47,004 nucleotides of DNA from Actinomycetes bacterium (lineage in GTDB: Bacteria > Actinomycetota > UBA4738 > HRBIN12). The notes beneath the pieces are model-generated. The model had not been told where the DNA came from, ran no database searches, and worked only from the letters and a program-made list of their open reading frames with translations. The translations under genes were made by a program, and so were the position numbers. This document shows positions 7,308 to 16,745 of the stretch, one piece after another. Position 1 is the stretch's first letter, and each line of letters begins with the position of its first letter. The stretch is taken from positions 1 to 47,004 of the forward strand of contig JAJNBA010000030.1 of NCBI GenBank assembly GCA_021155985.1, in the 5' to 3' direction.

Positions 7308-9602
7308 GTGGGCAGCACCGAGCAGGACGTACCGGTCGAGCGGGTGGACGAAGAGCCGCAGCCAGTCGCGCCCGAGCGCGGCCGACTGCTCCCGGGGATC
7401 CCGCGGCCGCGGCTCCGACGGGGCGAGCAAGGACCCCCCAACAGCCTGGCCCCTGTCCTGAAGAAGGTCCGCTCCTACAACCCCAAGGCCGACACGAAGC
7501 TGCTCGAACGAGCCTACCGGTACGCGGAGGAGGCTCACGAGGGCCAGTTCCGCCTCTCGGGGGAGCCCTACGTCGAGCACCCGGTGGCCGTGACCGGGAT
7601 CCTCGCCGACCTGAAGCTGGACACCACGACGCTCACGGCGGCTCTCCTCCATGACACCGTCGAGGACACGGAGGTCGGGCTCGGGGACATCGAGGACGGG
7701 TTCGGCAACGAGGTCGCGCGGATCGTCGATGGCCTCACGAAGCTCGACAAGCTCGAGTTCCGGAGCGGCGAGCTCGCCCAAGCAGAGAACGTCCGCAAGA
7801 TGATCGTGGCCATGGCCGGCGACATCCGGGTGCTGCTCGTCAAGCTCGCCGACCGGCTGCACAACATGCGGACGCTCGCACCACTGTCGGAGGAGCGCCA
7901 ACGCAAGATCGCGAACGAGACGCTCGAGATCCACGCGCCGCTCGCGAACCGCCTCGGCGTGCAGGAGCTGAAGTGGGAGCTCGAGGACCTCGCGTTCAAG
8001 ACGCTCAACCCGGGTCCTTACCGTGAGATCGCGAACCTCGTCGAGAGTCGCAGGGGAGAGCGGCAGCAACTCCTGGAGGGCGTCAAAGAGGCCCTCCGGG
8101 CCAAGCTCAAAGAGCTCGGTGTCAAAGCAGACGTCGAGGGTCGCCCGAAGCACCTCTATTCCATCTACGAGAAGATGGTGATCCGCGGCAAGGAGTTCAA
8201 CGAGATCCACGACCTCGTCGGTCTCCGCGTCCTGGTGCCCTCGCTGCGCGACTGCTACGGAGCGCTCGGGGCCGTCCACGCGCTCTGGAAGCCGATCCCG
8301 GGTCGTTTCAAGGACTACATCGCGATGCCCAAGTCGAACATGTACCAGTCGTTGCACACGACCGTCGTCGGGCCGAAGGGGATCCCACTGGAGATCCAGA
8401 TCCGGACGCAAGACATGCACCGCACGGCCGTGTTCGGCATCGCCGCGCACTGGCGCTACAAGGAGGGAAGCAAGTCCTCGAGGGAAGCACAGGACATGGC
8501 CTGGCTCGGCCAGATGATGGATTGGCTGAAGGACATGGCCGATCCACAGGAGTTCATGGAGGGTCTGCGGATCGACCTGTCGGGCGGGCGGGTCTTCTGC
8601 TTCACGCCGAAGGGCGACGTGCAGAACCTCCCGCAGAGCGCGACGCCGGTGGACTTCGCGTACTCGATCCATACGGAGGTCGGCCACCGCACGGTGGGGG
8701 CAAAGGTGAACGGGAAGCTCGTCCCGCTCGATTACGAGCTCCGCACCGGGGACACCGTCGAGATCCTCGCGTCGAAGGCCCAGGGCGAGGGACCGAGCCA
8801 GGACTGGCTCCAGTTCGTGAAGACGCCACGGGCCAGGACGAAGATCCGCCAGTGGTTCAGCCGAGGCCGCCGCGAGGACGCGATGGAGTCGGGACGCGAT
8901 GCCGTCAAGACGTTCGTCCGCAGGCAGGACCAGACGTTCAAACGGCTCGCATCCGAGGAGACGATCGCGCGCGTCGCGGAGGATCTGAAGTACCCGGATC
9001 TGGAGGCTCTCTACGTCGCGGTCGGGGAGGGGCACGTCTCGCCGCAGTCGATCGTCGCGCGGATGTCACGTCTGGTCTCCGGGACGCCGGACGAGGACGT
9101 GACGGAGGTCCCACTCGCCCGCCCCGTGCGGATCGGGAAGCCCGACATCTCGAAGGGCGTCGTGGTGCGAGGTCTGGGGGACGTCTGGGTGAAGCTCGGA
9201 CGGTGCTGCACCCCGGTGCCGGGGGACGCGATCGTGGGATTCGTCTCCCGCGGCCAGGGTGTCTCGGTCCACCGCGACACGTGTCCCAACCTCCGGACGC
9301 TCCAGCGGCGCGAGCCGGAGCGGATCATCGACGTGGACTGGGCGGAGGGCAAGCCCACGTCATTCTCGGTGGCGATCCAGGTGGAGGCGCTGGACAGGAC
9401 GCGGCTGCTCTCCGACGTCGCGACGGTCCTGTCCGACAGCCACGTGAACATCCTCGCGGCGACTTCGAGCACCGGTCGGGACCGCATCACGCGCCTCCGG
9501 TTCACGTTCGAGATGGCCGACGTGACGCACCTCTCGTCCCTGCTCGCGGCGGTGAAGCGGGTGGAGAGCGTCTATGACGCCTACCGCGTCGTCCCGAGCT
9601 AG
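7308..9602 (+). CDS. rel: Bifunctional (p)ppGpp synthetase/hydrolase Rel
   Basis: Rel makes and degrades the stringent-response alarmone. I start at the GTG at 7308, which has AGGAGG about 6 nt upstream, instead of the track's TTG at 7290; that gives 764 aa. Order: a basic N-terminus; HD hydrolase domain (YVEHP, LLHDTVEDT); synthetase domain with RFKDYIAMPKSN, whose RXKD motif marks bifunctional enzymes rather than RelA-only synthetases; TGS domain (VFCFTPKGDV); a Cys-containing segment (GRCCTPVPGD); and a C-terminal ACT domain. Both catalytic halves look intact. The next gene's upstream ATG overlaps its end. Confidence 0.93.
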   Translation: MGSTEQDVPVERVDEEPQPVAPERGRLLPGIPRPRLRRGEQGPPNSLAPVLKKVRSYNPKADTKLLERAYRYAEEAHEGQFRLSGEPYVEHPVAVTGILADLKLDTTTLTAALLHDTVEDTEVGLGDIEDGFGNEVARIVDGLTKLDKLEFRSGELAQAENVRKMIVAMAGDIRVLLVKLADRLHNMRTLAPLSEERQRKIANETLEIHAPLANRLGVQELKWELEDLAFKTLNPGPYREIANLVESRRGERQQLLEGVKEALRAKLKELGVKADVEGRPKHLYSIYEKMVIRGKEFNEIHDLVGLRVLVPSLRDCYGALGAVHALWKPIPGRFKDYIAMPKSNMYQSLHTTVVGPKGIPLEIQIRTQDMHRTAVFGIAAHWRYKEGSKSSREAQDMAWLGQMMDWLKDMADPQEFMEGLRIDLSGGRVFCFTPKGDVQNLPQSATPVDFAYSIHTEVGHRTVGAKVNGKLVPLDYELRTGDTVEILASKAQGEGPSQDWLQFVKTPRARTKIRQWFSRGRREDAMESGRDAVKTFVRRQDQTFKRLASEETIARVAEDLKYPDLEALYVAVGEGHVSPQSIVARMSRLVSGTPDEDVTEVPLARPVRIGKPDISKGVVVRGLGDVWVKLGRCCTPVPGDAIVGFVSRGQGVSVHRDTCPNLRTLQRREPERIIDVDWAEGKPTSFSVAIQVEALDRTRLLSDVATVLSDSHVNILAATSSTGRDRITRLRFTFEMADVTHLSSLLAAVKRVESVYDAYRVVPS

Positions 9603-10202
9603 GGGAGTGGGCTCCGGGAACTGGATCGGCTATCACGACGCCCAGGAAGGTCGCGAACCTCGGGAGGTGCTGACGGAGGTTCTCCGGGCGTTCGACGCTG
9701 AAGGCCGGGTGGGGAGCGCCGTCGATCTCGGGTGCAGCGACGGAACCGACTCGCTGGCCCTGGAGCGAGGCTGGGACGTGTTGTCGATCGACGCCCAGGC
9801 CGACGCGATCCGGCGTCTCCGCGCGCGGCACACGGACGACGTGGCCGCGCGGTCGACCACCGTCGTGTCCCCGATGCACGCCGTCGATCTGCCCCCGACG
9901 GACCTCGTGTTCGCGAGCTTCAGCCTGCCGTTCTGCCCCCGGAGGCGTTCCCAGACCTGTGGGTTCGCATCCGGGCGTCGCTCCGCCCGGGTGGACGCTT
10001 CGCGGGCGAGCTGTTCGGCGACCGCGACACGTGGGCGTCCGATCCCGAGATGACGTTCCACGACGTCGACGCCGCTCGTGCGCTGTTCGACGGGCTCGAG
10101 CTCGAGTCCTTCGTCGAGGAGGAGGAGGACGGCGAGGCCTTCGAAGGACCGAAGCACCGGCATGTGTTCCACGTAGTCGCGAAGCGGTCGGATGCCGGAT
10201 GA
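9574..10202 (+). pseudogene. SAM-dependent methyltransferase, frameshifted
   Basis: The N-terminal part reads in one frame to about 9940. It contains a class I methyltransferase glycine-rich loop (SAVDLGCSDGTDSLAL) and an acidic residue after the second strand (VLSIDAQ). The C-terminal part continues in another frame (PEAFPDLWVRIRASLRPGGRF to the stop at 10202). The break is at the C-run 9936-9940: one more C would join FSLPFCP to PEAFPDLW and give a protein of about 200 residues. The start could be the ATG at 9574 (inside rel) or the GTG at 9607. Substrate unknown. An assembly error is as likely as real decay. Confidence 0.7.
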
Positions 10203-10654
10203 GGGTCTTGTTGCAACGGGTGCTCCGCGCGTCCGTGGTGGTAGACGGTGAGGGCGTCGCCCAGATCGGACGCGGCTACCTGCTGCTGGTCGGCGTCGGG
10301 AAAGGTGACGCCGCCGACGAGCCGGGCCGGCTGGCGGAGAAGATCGTGAACCTGCGTCTGTTCGCCGACGACGAGGGCAAGGCGAACCTGCCGATCGCCG
10401 GTGTCGAGGGCGAGATCCTGGTCGTCTCCCAGTTCACGCTCTACGCCGACCTCTCGAAGGGTCGTCGTCCGTCCTGGGGAGACGCGGAGGGTCCTGCGAT
10501 CGCCTCGGCGCGCGTCGAGGCGCTCGCCGCGGAGCTGGAGGCCCGTGGGGCGCGCGTGCAACGAGGGGTCTTCGGCGCGACGATGGAGGTGGAGCTCCTC
10601 AACGACGGTCCGTTCACGTTGGTGCTGGACGGTGCGTCGCTCAGCTCGGCGTAG
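10199..10654 (+). CDS. dtd: D-aminoacyl-tRNA deacylase
   Basis: Dtd hydrolyses D-amino acids mis-attached to tRNA. The 151-aa product has the family's usual length, begins MRVLLQRVLRASVVVDG, and carries the active-site strand SQFTLYAD and the C-terminal NDGPFT motif (most family members have NDGPVT). The ATG overlaps the preceding stop by 4 nt (ATGA), so it is probably co-translated with the methyltransferase. It runs tail to tail into the DUF393 gene, with 14 nt of overlap and no terminator hairpin between them. Confidence 0.92.
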   Translation: MRVLLQRVLRASVVVDGEGVAQIGRGYLLLVGVGKGDAADEPGRLAEKIVNLRLFADDEGKANLPIAGVEGEILVVSQFTLYADLSKGRRPSWGDAEGPAIASARVEALAAELEARGARVQRGVFGATMEVELLNDGPFTLVLDGASLSSA

Positions 10655-11045
10655 ATCGCCGAGGCCACCTGCTCGGATCGACGGCACACGCCTCTTCCCC
10701 GAGTCGGCTGCCGAGCGAGTCCCGGTTCCGCGCCACCCATCGGTAGAGACGGTCGGCGGTGCGAGGGAACGTCTCCGCCAGGAGGGCGACGGGGGCGCCG
10801 GCCGGCAGGAGCCGAGCCAGAGGGCCGGCGGCCTCGCCGGCGGAGTACCGGCGCCCGTCGGGTGCGACGAGGTGCCAGGAGGCCAGCCGGTCTTCTTGCG
10901 AGAGGTCGGCGAGGAGCCGGTCGCCTTCCTCGCCCTGGATCGGGGCGGCCCGGAGCCGGCCGTGACGGTCCCACCGGAGCAGCCGATCGAGCGACCACCG
11001 GCAGAAGCCACAGTCCTCGTCGTAGAGCACGACGTGTCGCTCCAT
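10641..11045 (-). CDS. DUF393 / DCC-family thiol-disulfide oxidoreductase-like protein
   Basis: The 134-aa product starts MERHVVLYDEDCGFC. The DxDCxxC signature (C12, C15) is typical of the DUF393 family, which has a thioredoxin-like CxxC but no firmly assigned role. The track extends the ORF upstream to 11156. I use the ATG at 11045 because TACGCT lies exactly 6 nt before it. The gene converges on dtd with a 14-nt overlap and diverges from the MBL hydrolase gene. Confidence 0.75.
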   Translation of the reverse strand: MERHVVLYDEDCGFCRWSLDRLLRWDRHGRLRAAPIQGEEGDRLLADLSQEDRLASWHLVAPDGRRYSAGEAAGPLARLLPAGAPVALLAETFPRTADRLYRWVARNRDSLGSRLGEEACAVDPSRWPRRSTPS

Positions 11046-11051
11046 GGGATC

Positions 11052-11057
11052 AGCGTA
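11052..11057 (-). promoter_or_regulatory. -10 element of the DUF393 gene
   Basis: TACGCT on the minus strand is followed by 6 nt and then the ATG, predicting a leaderless transcript. It lies back to back with the MBL gene's TAGCAT. Confidence 0.45.
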
Positions 11058-11105
11058 CGGCGCCACCGCGCGGAGCCGTCGGGGCGGCCGCGCCGGGTCG
11101 CCCGG

Positions 11106-11111
11106 TAGCAT
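11106..11111 (+). promoter_or_regulatory. -10 element of the MBL-hisS-aspS operon
   Basis: TAGCAT is followed by 7 nt and the ATG at 11119, predicting a leaderless start. This argues for 11119 over the upstream in-frame ATG at 11110, which would overlap the hexamer. Confidence 0.45.
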
Positions 11112-11118
11112 GCGCCCG

Positions 11119-11739
11119 ATGTACCAGGACGTCTTCGACCGGAACCCGTTCGGCACGAACTGCTGGCTCCTCGGCGCCGATGGCAGCGAGGATGCGGTGC
11201 TCGTCGACCCCGGTTTCGAGCCGGACGAGCTCCGAGCGGTCCTGGAGCGCGCCCGGCGGCGACCAACGGCGATCCTCCTGACGCACGCGCACCTCGACCA
11301 CGCCTACGCCGCGGGCGTGCTCGCCGGCGACGACCTCCCCGTCTTCGTCCACGAAGCCGACGCCGTCGCGTTCGACGACATCGAAGGATGGAACCCCGGG
11401 TTCGACAACCCTCTCGAGCCCGTGAAGGATCTGCGCCGCATCGTCGACGGTGACCAGCTGTCGTTCGCGGGGATGTCGATCGGGGTGCGCCACACGCCCG
11501 GGCACACGCCTGGGCACTGCTGCTTCGTGACCGACGCCACCGTGGTCGCGGGCGACCTCGTGTTCGCCGGCTCGATCGGCCGCTCCGACTTCCCGAACTC
11601 CTCGCCCGAGGCGATGCGGGCGAGCCTCCGATGGTTCCTCACGCTGGACGACGCCGACGACGTCCTTCCGGGGCACGGTCCGCGGAGCACCGTGGGGCGG
11701 GAGCGCGCGTCCAACCCGTTCCTGGTGAACGTGGCCTGA
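11119..11739 (+). CDS. MBL-fold metallo-hydrolase (glyoxalase II-like)
   Basis: The 206-aa protein has the metallo-beta-lactamase signature THAHLDHAYAAG (H56, H58, D60, H61) and a further ligand in the HTPGHTPGH segment. FAGSIGRSDFP also resembles small glyoxalase II-type hydrolases. The family hydrolyses thioesters and related bonds using two metals; the substrate here is not evident. The stop and the hisS ATG share TGATG, so expression with hisS and aspS is coupled. A gene of this type before hisS is common in bacteria. Confidence 0.85.
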   Translation: MYQDVFDRNPFGTNCWLLGADGSEDAVLVDPGFEPDELRAVLERARRRPTAILLTHAHLDHAYAAGVLAGDDLPVFVHEADAVAFDDIEGWNPGFDNPLEPVKDLRRIVDGDQLSFAGMSIGVRHTPGHTPGHCCFVTDATVVAGDLVFAGSIGRSDFPNSSPEAMRASLRWFLTLDDADDVLPGHGPRSTVGRERASNPFLVNVA

Positions 11740-13034
11740 TGGACCTGCGACCGGCACGAGGGACGCTCGATCTGCTCCCTCCCCAGGGCAGCCGCATGCG
11801 CGCGCTCTACGATCGCGCGTCGGCGCTCGCCCGCCTCCACGGCTACCGCTACGTGGAGACGCCCGGCTTCGAGATCACCGAGCTCTTCTCCGCCACGTCG
11901 GGCGAGACGAGCGACGTCGTCACGAAGGAGATGTACACGTTCGACGATCGGAAGGGGCGCTCGCTGACGCTCCGCCCGGAGGGAACCGCGCCGGTGATGC
12001 GTGCGTACCTCGGCGCGATGCAGGAGCAGCCCTCTCCGTTCAAGGCGTACTACCTCACGCGGATGTATCGGTACTCCCGGCCGCAGGAAGGCCGCTACCG
12101 CGAGCACCGGCAATTCGGTATCGAGGTGTTCGGGGCCGAAGCTCCCGGCGCCGACGCCGAGGTGATCGCGATGGGCGACGCGTTCCTCCGCGGGCTCGGG
12201 TTGACCCGCATCGAGCTGCAGCTCAACTCGATCGGGGACGAGGTCTGCCGTCCCGCGTACCGCGACGAGCTCGTGGCGTTCCTGCGCGCCAACCGGGACC
12301 GCCTCTCCGACGAGCATCGGGACCGCTTCGTGGACAACCCGCTCCGCGTCCTCGACTGCAAGGACGACGCGTGTCGGGCGGTGGCGGCGGAGGCCCCGCG
12401 CATCACCGACCGGCTCTGCGATCCGTGCCGGGCGCATCTCGAGGGGGTGCAGTCCGGTCTGAAGGACGCCGGCCTCTCGTGGACCCTCGAGCCCACGCTC
12501 GTCCGCGGCCTCGACTACTACACGCGGACGGCGTTCGAGTTCGTGAGCCCGGGTCTCTCGCCGCAGCAGGCCACGTTGTTCGGCGGGGGCCGGTACGACG
12601 GGCTGGCCGAGGTGCTGGGCGGGCCGCACGTCCCCGGCGTCGGGTTCGGGATGGGACTGGAACGCGTCCTCCTCGCGCTCGAGCAGGAGGGGATCGACGC
12701 ACCGGAGGAGCCGGGGCTCGCCGTGTTCGTGGTCGGGGTCGGCGAGGCCGGCCACGCACGGGCGCATGACCTGGTTCGCGAGCTCCGGGCTGTGGGTGTC
12801 GCCGCGGACGCCGCGTTCGAGGATCGGCCGTTGAAGGCGCAGTTGAAGATGGCCGATCGCGCCGGCGCGACGTACGCGGCGATCGTGGGGGAGCGTGAGC
12901 TCGAGGCATCGACCGTCACGCTCCGTCGCCTGTCGGACGGCGACCAGCACGAGGTGGCGGCCGACGGGGTGGCGTCCGCCGTTGCGGCCGTCGGGTCGGC
13001 ACCAGGTGGAGCGCCGGCCGGAGAGACCGGATGA
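11739..13034 (+). CDS. hisS: Histidyl-tRNA synthetase
   Basis: A class II synthetase that charges tRNA-His in the cytoplasm. The 431-aa product starts MDLRPARGTLDLLPPQ. It shows motif 2 (YRYSRPQEGRYREHRQFG), the histidine-specific LVRGLDYYTRTAFEF, motif 3 (GFGMGLERVLLAL) and a C-terminal anticodon-binding domain. The ATG at 11739 overlaps the preceding stop by one base. The stop overlaps the aspS ATG (ATGA), giving the frequent hisS-aspS pairing. Confidence 0.95.
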   Translation: MDLRPARGTLDLLPPQGSRMRALYDRASALARLHGYRYVETPGFEITELFSATSGETSDVVTKEMYTFDDRKGRSLTLRPEGTAPVMRAYLGAMQEQPSPFKAYYLTRMYRYSRPQEGRYREHRQFGIEVFGAEAPGADAEVIAMGDAFLRGLGLTRIELQLNSIGDEVCRPAYRDELVAFLRANRDRLSDEHRDRFVDNPLRVLDCKDDACRAVAAEAPRITDRLCDPCRAHLEGVQSGLKDAGLSWTLEPTLVRGLDYYTRTAFEFVSPGLSPQQATLFGGGRYDGLAEVLGGPHVPGVGFGMGLERVLLALEQEGIDAPEEPGLAVFVVGVGEAGHARAHDLVRELRAVGVAADAAFEDRPLKAQLKMADRAGATYAAIVGERELEASTVTLRRLSDGDQHEVAADGVASAVAAVGSAPGGAPAGETG

Positions 13035-14839
13035 GCGACAGTCTCTACCGGACCACGATGCGCACCCACGCGTGCGGCGAGCTGACCGCCGAGCACGTGG
13101 ACGCCGCCGTCGTCCTCTGCGGCTGGGTAGCCAGCCGCCGGGACCATGGCGGCGTCACCTTCATCGACCTTCGCGATCGGGAGGGGATCGTCCAGATCGT
13201 CTTCCATCCGGAGGATGCCGCGGACGCGCACGCGGCTGCCCAGCGCCTCGGCGCCGAGGACGTCGTCCGTGTGACCGGCTCGGTCCGGGCGCGCCCCGAC
13301 GGGATGACCAACCTGCAGCTCCGCACGGGCGAGGTGGAGCTGGCCGCGGCCTCTCTCGAGATCCTGTCGGAGGCGGACACCCCTCCGTTCCCGATCGAGG
13401 ACCGGATCGAGGCCGGCGAGGAGCTCCGGCTGCGGTATCGATACCTAGACCTCCGGCGGCAGGAGATGACCGAGGTCCTGCGTATCCGGCATAGCATCAA
13501 CGCGATCACGCGCGACCACATGGAATCCCTCGGGTTCCTCGAGGTCGAGACGCCCATGCTCACGCGCTCCACCCCGGAAGGCGCGCGGGACTTCCTCGTG
13601 CCGTCCCGCGTGTGGCCGGGAACGTTCTACGCGCTTCCGCAGTCGCCTCAGCAGCTGAAGCAGCTGCTGATGGTCGCCGGGCAGGACCGCTACTACCAGA
13701 TCGTGCGCTGCCTCCGGGACGAAGCGCCGCGGGCCGACCGGAGCTTCGAGTTCACCCAGCTCGACGTGGAGATGTCGTTCGCGGACCAGGAGGACGTCTT
13801 CGCCGTGATCGAGCCGCTCTACGCGCGCTACGTACGAGAGATCCGCGGCGTCGAGGTGGAGACGCCGTTCCCCCGGATCCCCTACGACGAGATGCTCGCC
13901 CGCTTCGGGACCGACAAGCCCGACCTCCGGTACGGGATGGAACTCGCCGACCTCGCGCCCGTCTTCGACGGCACGGGGTTCAACGCGTTCGGGTCGGTCC
14001 TGGCGACGGAGGACGGCGCGATCAAGGGCCTCGCGGCGCCCGGTGGTGGGCAACTCTCGCGCAAGGAGCTCGACCAGCTCGTGCAGGACGCGAAGGGTCG
14101 CGGAGCGGCCGGGCTCGTGTGGATGGTCGTCGAAGCCGAGAGCGTCCGCTCGCCGGTGGAGAAGCACCTGTCGAAGGAGGAGGTCGATGGGACGCTCCGC
14201 GCGACGGACGCCTCCGAGGGGGATCTCGTGTGCATCGTGGCGGATCAGATCGGCCGCGCGAACGTGGCGCTCGACGGCGTCCGGCGTAACCTGGCCGACC
14301 GGCTGGGACTGATCCCCGAGGGAGAGTGGCGGTACGCGTGGTACACGGACCCGCCGCTGTTCGACTGGAGCGAGGAGGAGGGCAAGTGGGTCGCGAACCA
14401 CCATCCCTTCTCGGCCCCCGCGACCGATGATCTCGATCCCAAGACCGCCAAGGCGAAGGCCTACGATCTCGTGCTCAACGGCTTCGAGGTGGGCGGCGGG
14501 AGCATCCGGATCCATCGCCCCGAGGTCCAGCGGAAGGTGTTCGAGGTCCTGGGCCTGTCCCAGCCGGAGATCGAGGAGAAGTTCGGTCACCTGCTCAGGG
14601 CGTTCCGCTATGGCGCGCCGCCGCACGGCGGGATCGCGATGGGTATGGATCGCATCGTGATGCTGATGGCGGGCAAGGAGGCGATCAGGGATGTCACGGC
14701 GTTCCCGAAGGCGCAATCGGGCTCGGATCCGCTCACGGGCGCGCCGGCCCCGGCTGACGACGGGCAGCTCCGCGAGCTCGGCATACAGGTGATCCCGCCT
14801 CCGGCGAAGGAGCAGCGACCGCCGATCGGAAGGGAGTGA
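13031..14839 (+). CDS. aspS: Aspartyl-tRNA synthetase, bacterial type
   Basis: A class II synthetase charging tRNA-Asp. The 602-aa length and layout match the bacterial form: N-terminal OB-fold anticodon domain (LCGWVASRRDHGGVTFIDLRD), catalytic core with motif 2 (RCLRDEAPRADRSFEFTQLD), a GAD insertion around 290-420, and motif 3 (GIAMGMDRIVMLMAGK). Whether it also charges tRNA-Asn cannot be told from this window. The ATG overlaps the hisS stop by 4 nt. Confidence 0.95.
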   Translation: MSDSLYRTTMRTHACGELTAEHVDAAVVLCGWVASRRDHGGVTFIDLRDREGIVQIVFHPEDAADAHAAAQRLGAEDVVRVTGSVRARPDGMTNLQLRTGEVELAAASLEILSEADTPPFPIEDRIEAGEELRLRYRYLDLRRQEMTEVLRIRHSINAITRDHMESLGFLEVETPMLTRSTPEGARDFLVPSRVWPGTFYALPQSPQQLKQLLMVAGQDRYYQIVRCLRDEAPRADRSFEFTQLDVEMSFADQEDVFAVIEPLYARYVREIRGVEVETPFPRIPYDEMLARFGTDKPDLRYGMELADLAPVFDGTGFNAFGSVLATEDGAIKGLAAPGGGQLSRKELDQLVQDAKGRGAAGLVWMVVEAESVRSPVEKHLSKEEVDGTLRATDASEGDLVCIVADQIGRANVALDGVRRNLADRLGLIPEGEWRYAWYTDPPLFDWSEEEGKWVANHHPFSAPATDDLDPKTAKAKAYDLVLNGFEVGGGSIRIHRPEVQRKVFEVLGLSQPEIEEKFGHLLRAFRYGAPPHGGIAMGMDRIVMLMAGKEAIRDVTAFPKAQSGSDPLTGAPAPADDGQLRELGIQVIPPPAKEQRPPIGRE

Positions 14840-14841
14840 GG

Positions 14842-15243
14842 ATGGAGTCGCTGCACGACGACGACGTCGAGCTGCTCACCGGGAAGAACTTCGCTCACCT
14901 GGCGGTGGTGCGGCCGGACGGCACGCCGCACGTCACGGTCACGTGGATCGACGCAGCCGACGGAGCCGTCCTCGTGAACACCGCCGTGGGCCGCGTGAAG
15001 GATCGGTACGTCCGCCTCGACCCGCGGGTCTCGGTCACGGTCCACGACGAGGAGGATCCGTACCGCTGGCTCCGCGTGGACGGTGCCGTGGAGGAGTTCG
15101 TGACCGGACAGGAGGCCGAAGAGCACATCGACGCGCTGAACCAGCGGTACCACGACGGCGAGCGATGGACGTACAAGGATGGCCAGGAGCGCGTGATCTA
15201 CCGGATCAGACCAGATCGGATCCTCAGGCGGTACGACGGCTGA
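14842..15243 (+). CDS. PPOX-class F420-dependent oxidoreductase-like protein
   Basis: The 133-aa product has the split-barrel flavin/F420-binding pattern of the pyridoxamine-phosphate-oxidase-like superfamily: FAHLAVVRPDGTPHVTVTWID near the N-terminus and DPRVSVTVHDEEDPYRWLRVDG in the middle. Members in Actinomycetota commonly bind F420, but the cofactor is inferred from family resemblance. I use the ATG at 14842, with AAGGGAG about 6 nt upstream, rather than the GTG at 14836. It is likely the last gene of the hisS-aspS operon. The next 155 nt hold only a weak GGCGG/CCGCC hairpin and the rarA promoter. Confidence 0.75.
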   Translation: MESLHDDDVELLTGKNFAHLAVVRPDGTPHVTVTWIDAADGAVLVNTAVGRVKDRYVRLDPRVSVTVHDEEDPYRWLRVDGAVEEFVTGQEAEEHIDALNQRYHDGERWTYKDGQERVIYRIRPDRILRRYDG

Positions 15244-15333
15244 GCTTGCTGCGCAGGTGCTCCTGAGCGTACCGACGTCCTGCCGCACATCGCCCTAGGA
15301 CCGAAGGCGGTTCCCTCCGCCACCCCGGAGCCC

Positions 15334-15339
15334 TATCAT
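15334..15339 (+). promoter_or_regulatory. -10 element of rarA
   Basis: TATCAT lies about 60 nt before the rarA ATG, predicting a leader of roughly 53 nt. The leader has a purine-rich stretch (AGGAAAGG) but otherwise shows no strong structure. Confidence 0.3.
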
Positions 15340-15398
15340 GCTGGCTTCCGGCTTGACGGGGCCGGACTCGGGCTGGCAGGAAAGGACATTCCTCTCTG

Positions 15399-16745
15399 AT
15401 GGATCGACCGCTCGCAACGCGGATGCGTCCGCGCACCTTCCAGGAGTTCGTCGGGCATCACCATCTCTTGGGCGAGGGCAAGCCGCTCACGAAGCTGATC
15501 GACGGCGGACACCTTCCCTCCACGATCCTGTGGGGTCCACCCGGGACCGGCAAGACGACCCTCGCGCACCTGCTGGCGATCGCGGTCGGCGCGGACTTCC
15601 AACAGCTGTCCGCGGTGAGCTCCGGCGTATCGGACGCCCGCCGTGTGATGGACCACTCGAAGACGACCCTGTTCCGGACCGTCTTGTTCGTCGACGAGGT
15701 GCATCGCTGGAACAAGGCGCAGCAGGAGATCCTCCTCCCGGCGATCGAGGACGGGTCGATCACGCTGATCGGCGCCACCACCGAGAATCCGTACCACAGC
15801 CTCGTGGGCCCGCTGCTCTCGCGATGCCTCCTGCTCCGTCTCGAGCCACTGGAGCCGAAGGAGATCCGCGGGCTGCTCGAGCTCGCGGTGATCGATGCCG
15901 AGCGAGGGATGGGTGCCCTCGGCGTGACGCTCACGGACGACGCACTCGACCACCTCGTGGAGCTGTCCGCCGGCGACGCTCGCGCGGCGCTCACCGCCCT
16001 GGAGGCCGCCGTCCTGCTGGCCGACGCCGGCGAGACGCTGATCGACGGCGCGCGGGTCGCCGACGCCGTCCAGAAGCGGATCGTCGCGTACGACCGTGGT
16101 GATAGCCACTTCGACGTCGTCTCCGCGTTCATCAAGAGCATGCGCGGGTCGGATCCGGACGCGTCGCTGTTCTGGCTCGGGAGGATGATCCACGCCGGCG
16201 AGGACCCGCGGTTCATCGTGCGACGGATGATGATCTTCGCGTCCGAGGACGTGGGGCTCGCCGACCCGCAGGCGCTCCAGGTCGCGGTGGCCGCGGCACA
16301 CGCGCTCGAGCATGTCGGCATGCCCGAGGCTCGCTTCAACCTCGCGCATGCGGCCCTCTACCTGGCGCGGGCGCCCAAGTCGAACTCCGTCACGGAGGCG
16401 CTGGACAGGGCGCTGTCCGATGCCGATTCGACCGACCCCGTGCCCCCGCACCTGCGTGATGCGCACTACGCCGGCGCCGCGAAGCTCGGGCACGGCGAGG
16501 GCTACGAGTATCCCCACGACTTCGAGGGCCATCACGTGGAGCAGCAGTACCGGCCGGAGCGATTCGAGGGCGAGATGTACTACCAGGCGACTGGTCAGGG
16601 CCGCGACGTCGAGGTCGGCCCCGGTACCGGCGTGCCCCTGAGTCACCCCGCCGTCCAGGAACGGGCACCTGAAGTGGACCCGGCACCCGAAGAAGATCCG
16701 GCACCGAGGAAGAGCCTGCACCCGAAGAGGAACCGGCAACGGTAG
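15399..16745 (+). CDS. rarA: Replication-associated recombination ATPase RarA/MgsA, tail probably frameshifted
   Basis: RarA is an AAA+ ATPase of the clamp-loader clade acting at stalled forks. Visible are Walker A GPPGTGKTT, Walker B FVDEVHRWN, sensor 1 GATTENP, and the C-terminal tetramerisation region (SMRGSDPDASLFWLGRM, ARAPKSNSV). The family core ends near PERFEGEMYYQATGQG. After it comes a low-complexity tail made by an 18-nt degenerate repeat whose third copy is 17 nt. The reading frame therefore leaves the acidic repeat and ends RKSLHPKRNRQR. Adding the missing C gives an all-acidic tail ending at a TGA at 16753. The enzymatic call is secure; the last 12 or so residues are not. Confidence 0.92.
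   Translation: MDRPLATRMRPRTFQEFVGHHHLLGEGKPLTKLIDGGHLPSTILWGPPGTGKTTLAHLLAIAVGADFQQLSAVSSGVSDARRVMDHSKTTLFRTVLFVDEVHRWNKAQQEILLPAIEDGSITLIGATTENPYHSLVGPLLSRCLLLRLEPLEPKEIRGLLELAVIDAERGMGALGVTLTDDALDHLVELSAGDARAALTALEAAVLLADAGETLIDGARVADAVQKRIVAYDRGDSHFDVVSAFIKSMRGSDPDASLFWLGRMIHAGEDPRFIVRRMMIFASEDVGLADPQALQVAVAAAHALEHVGMPEARFNLAHAALYLARAPKSNSVTEALDRALSDADSTDPVPPHLRDAHYAGAAKLGHGEGYEYPHDFEGHHVEQQYRPERFEGEMYYQATGQGRDVEVGPGTGVPLSHPAVQERAPEVDPAPEEDPAPRKSLHPKRNRQR
16665..16735 (+). repeat. Degenerate 18-nt tandem repeat in the rarA tail
   Basis: There are four units, starting at 16665, 16683, 16701 and 16718, with consensus gcacccgaagaagatccg. The third is 17 nt because one C of the CCC is missing. 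The units encode APEEDP/APEEEP-type hexapeptides. Confidence 0.75.

Noticed and set aside
7284-9035. 583-aa minus-strand ORF opposite rel
   Set aside because: Shadow of an intact Rel with all domains.
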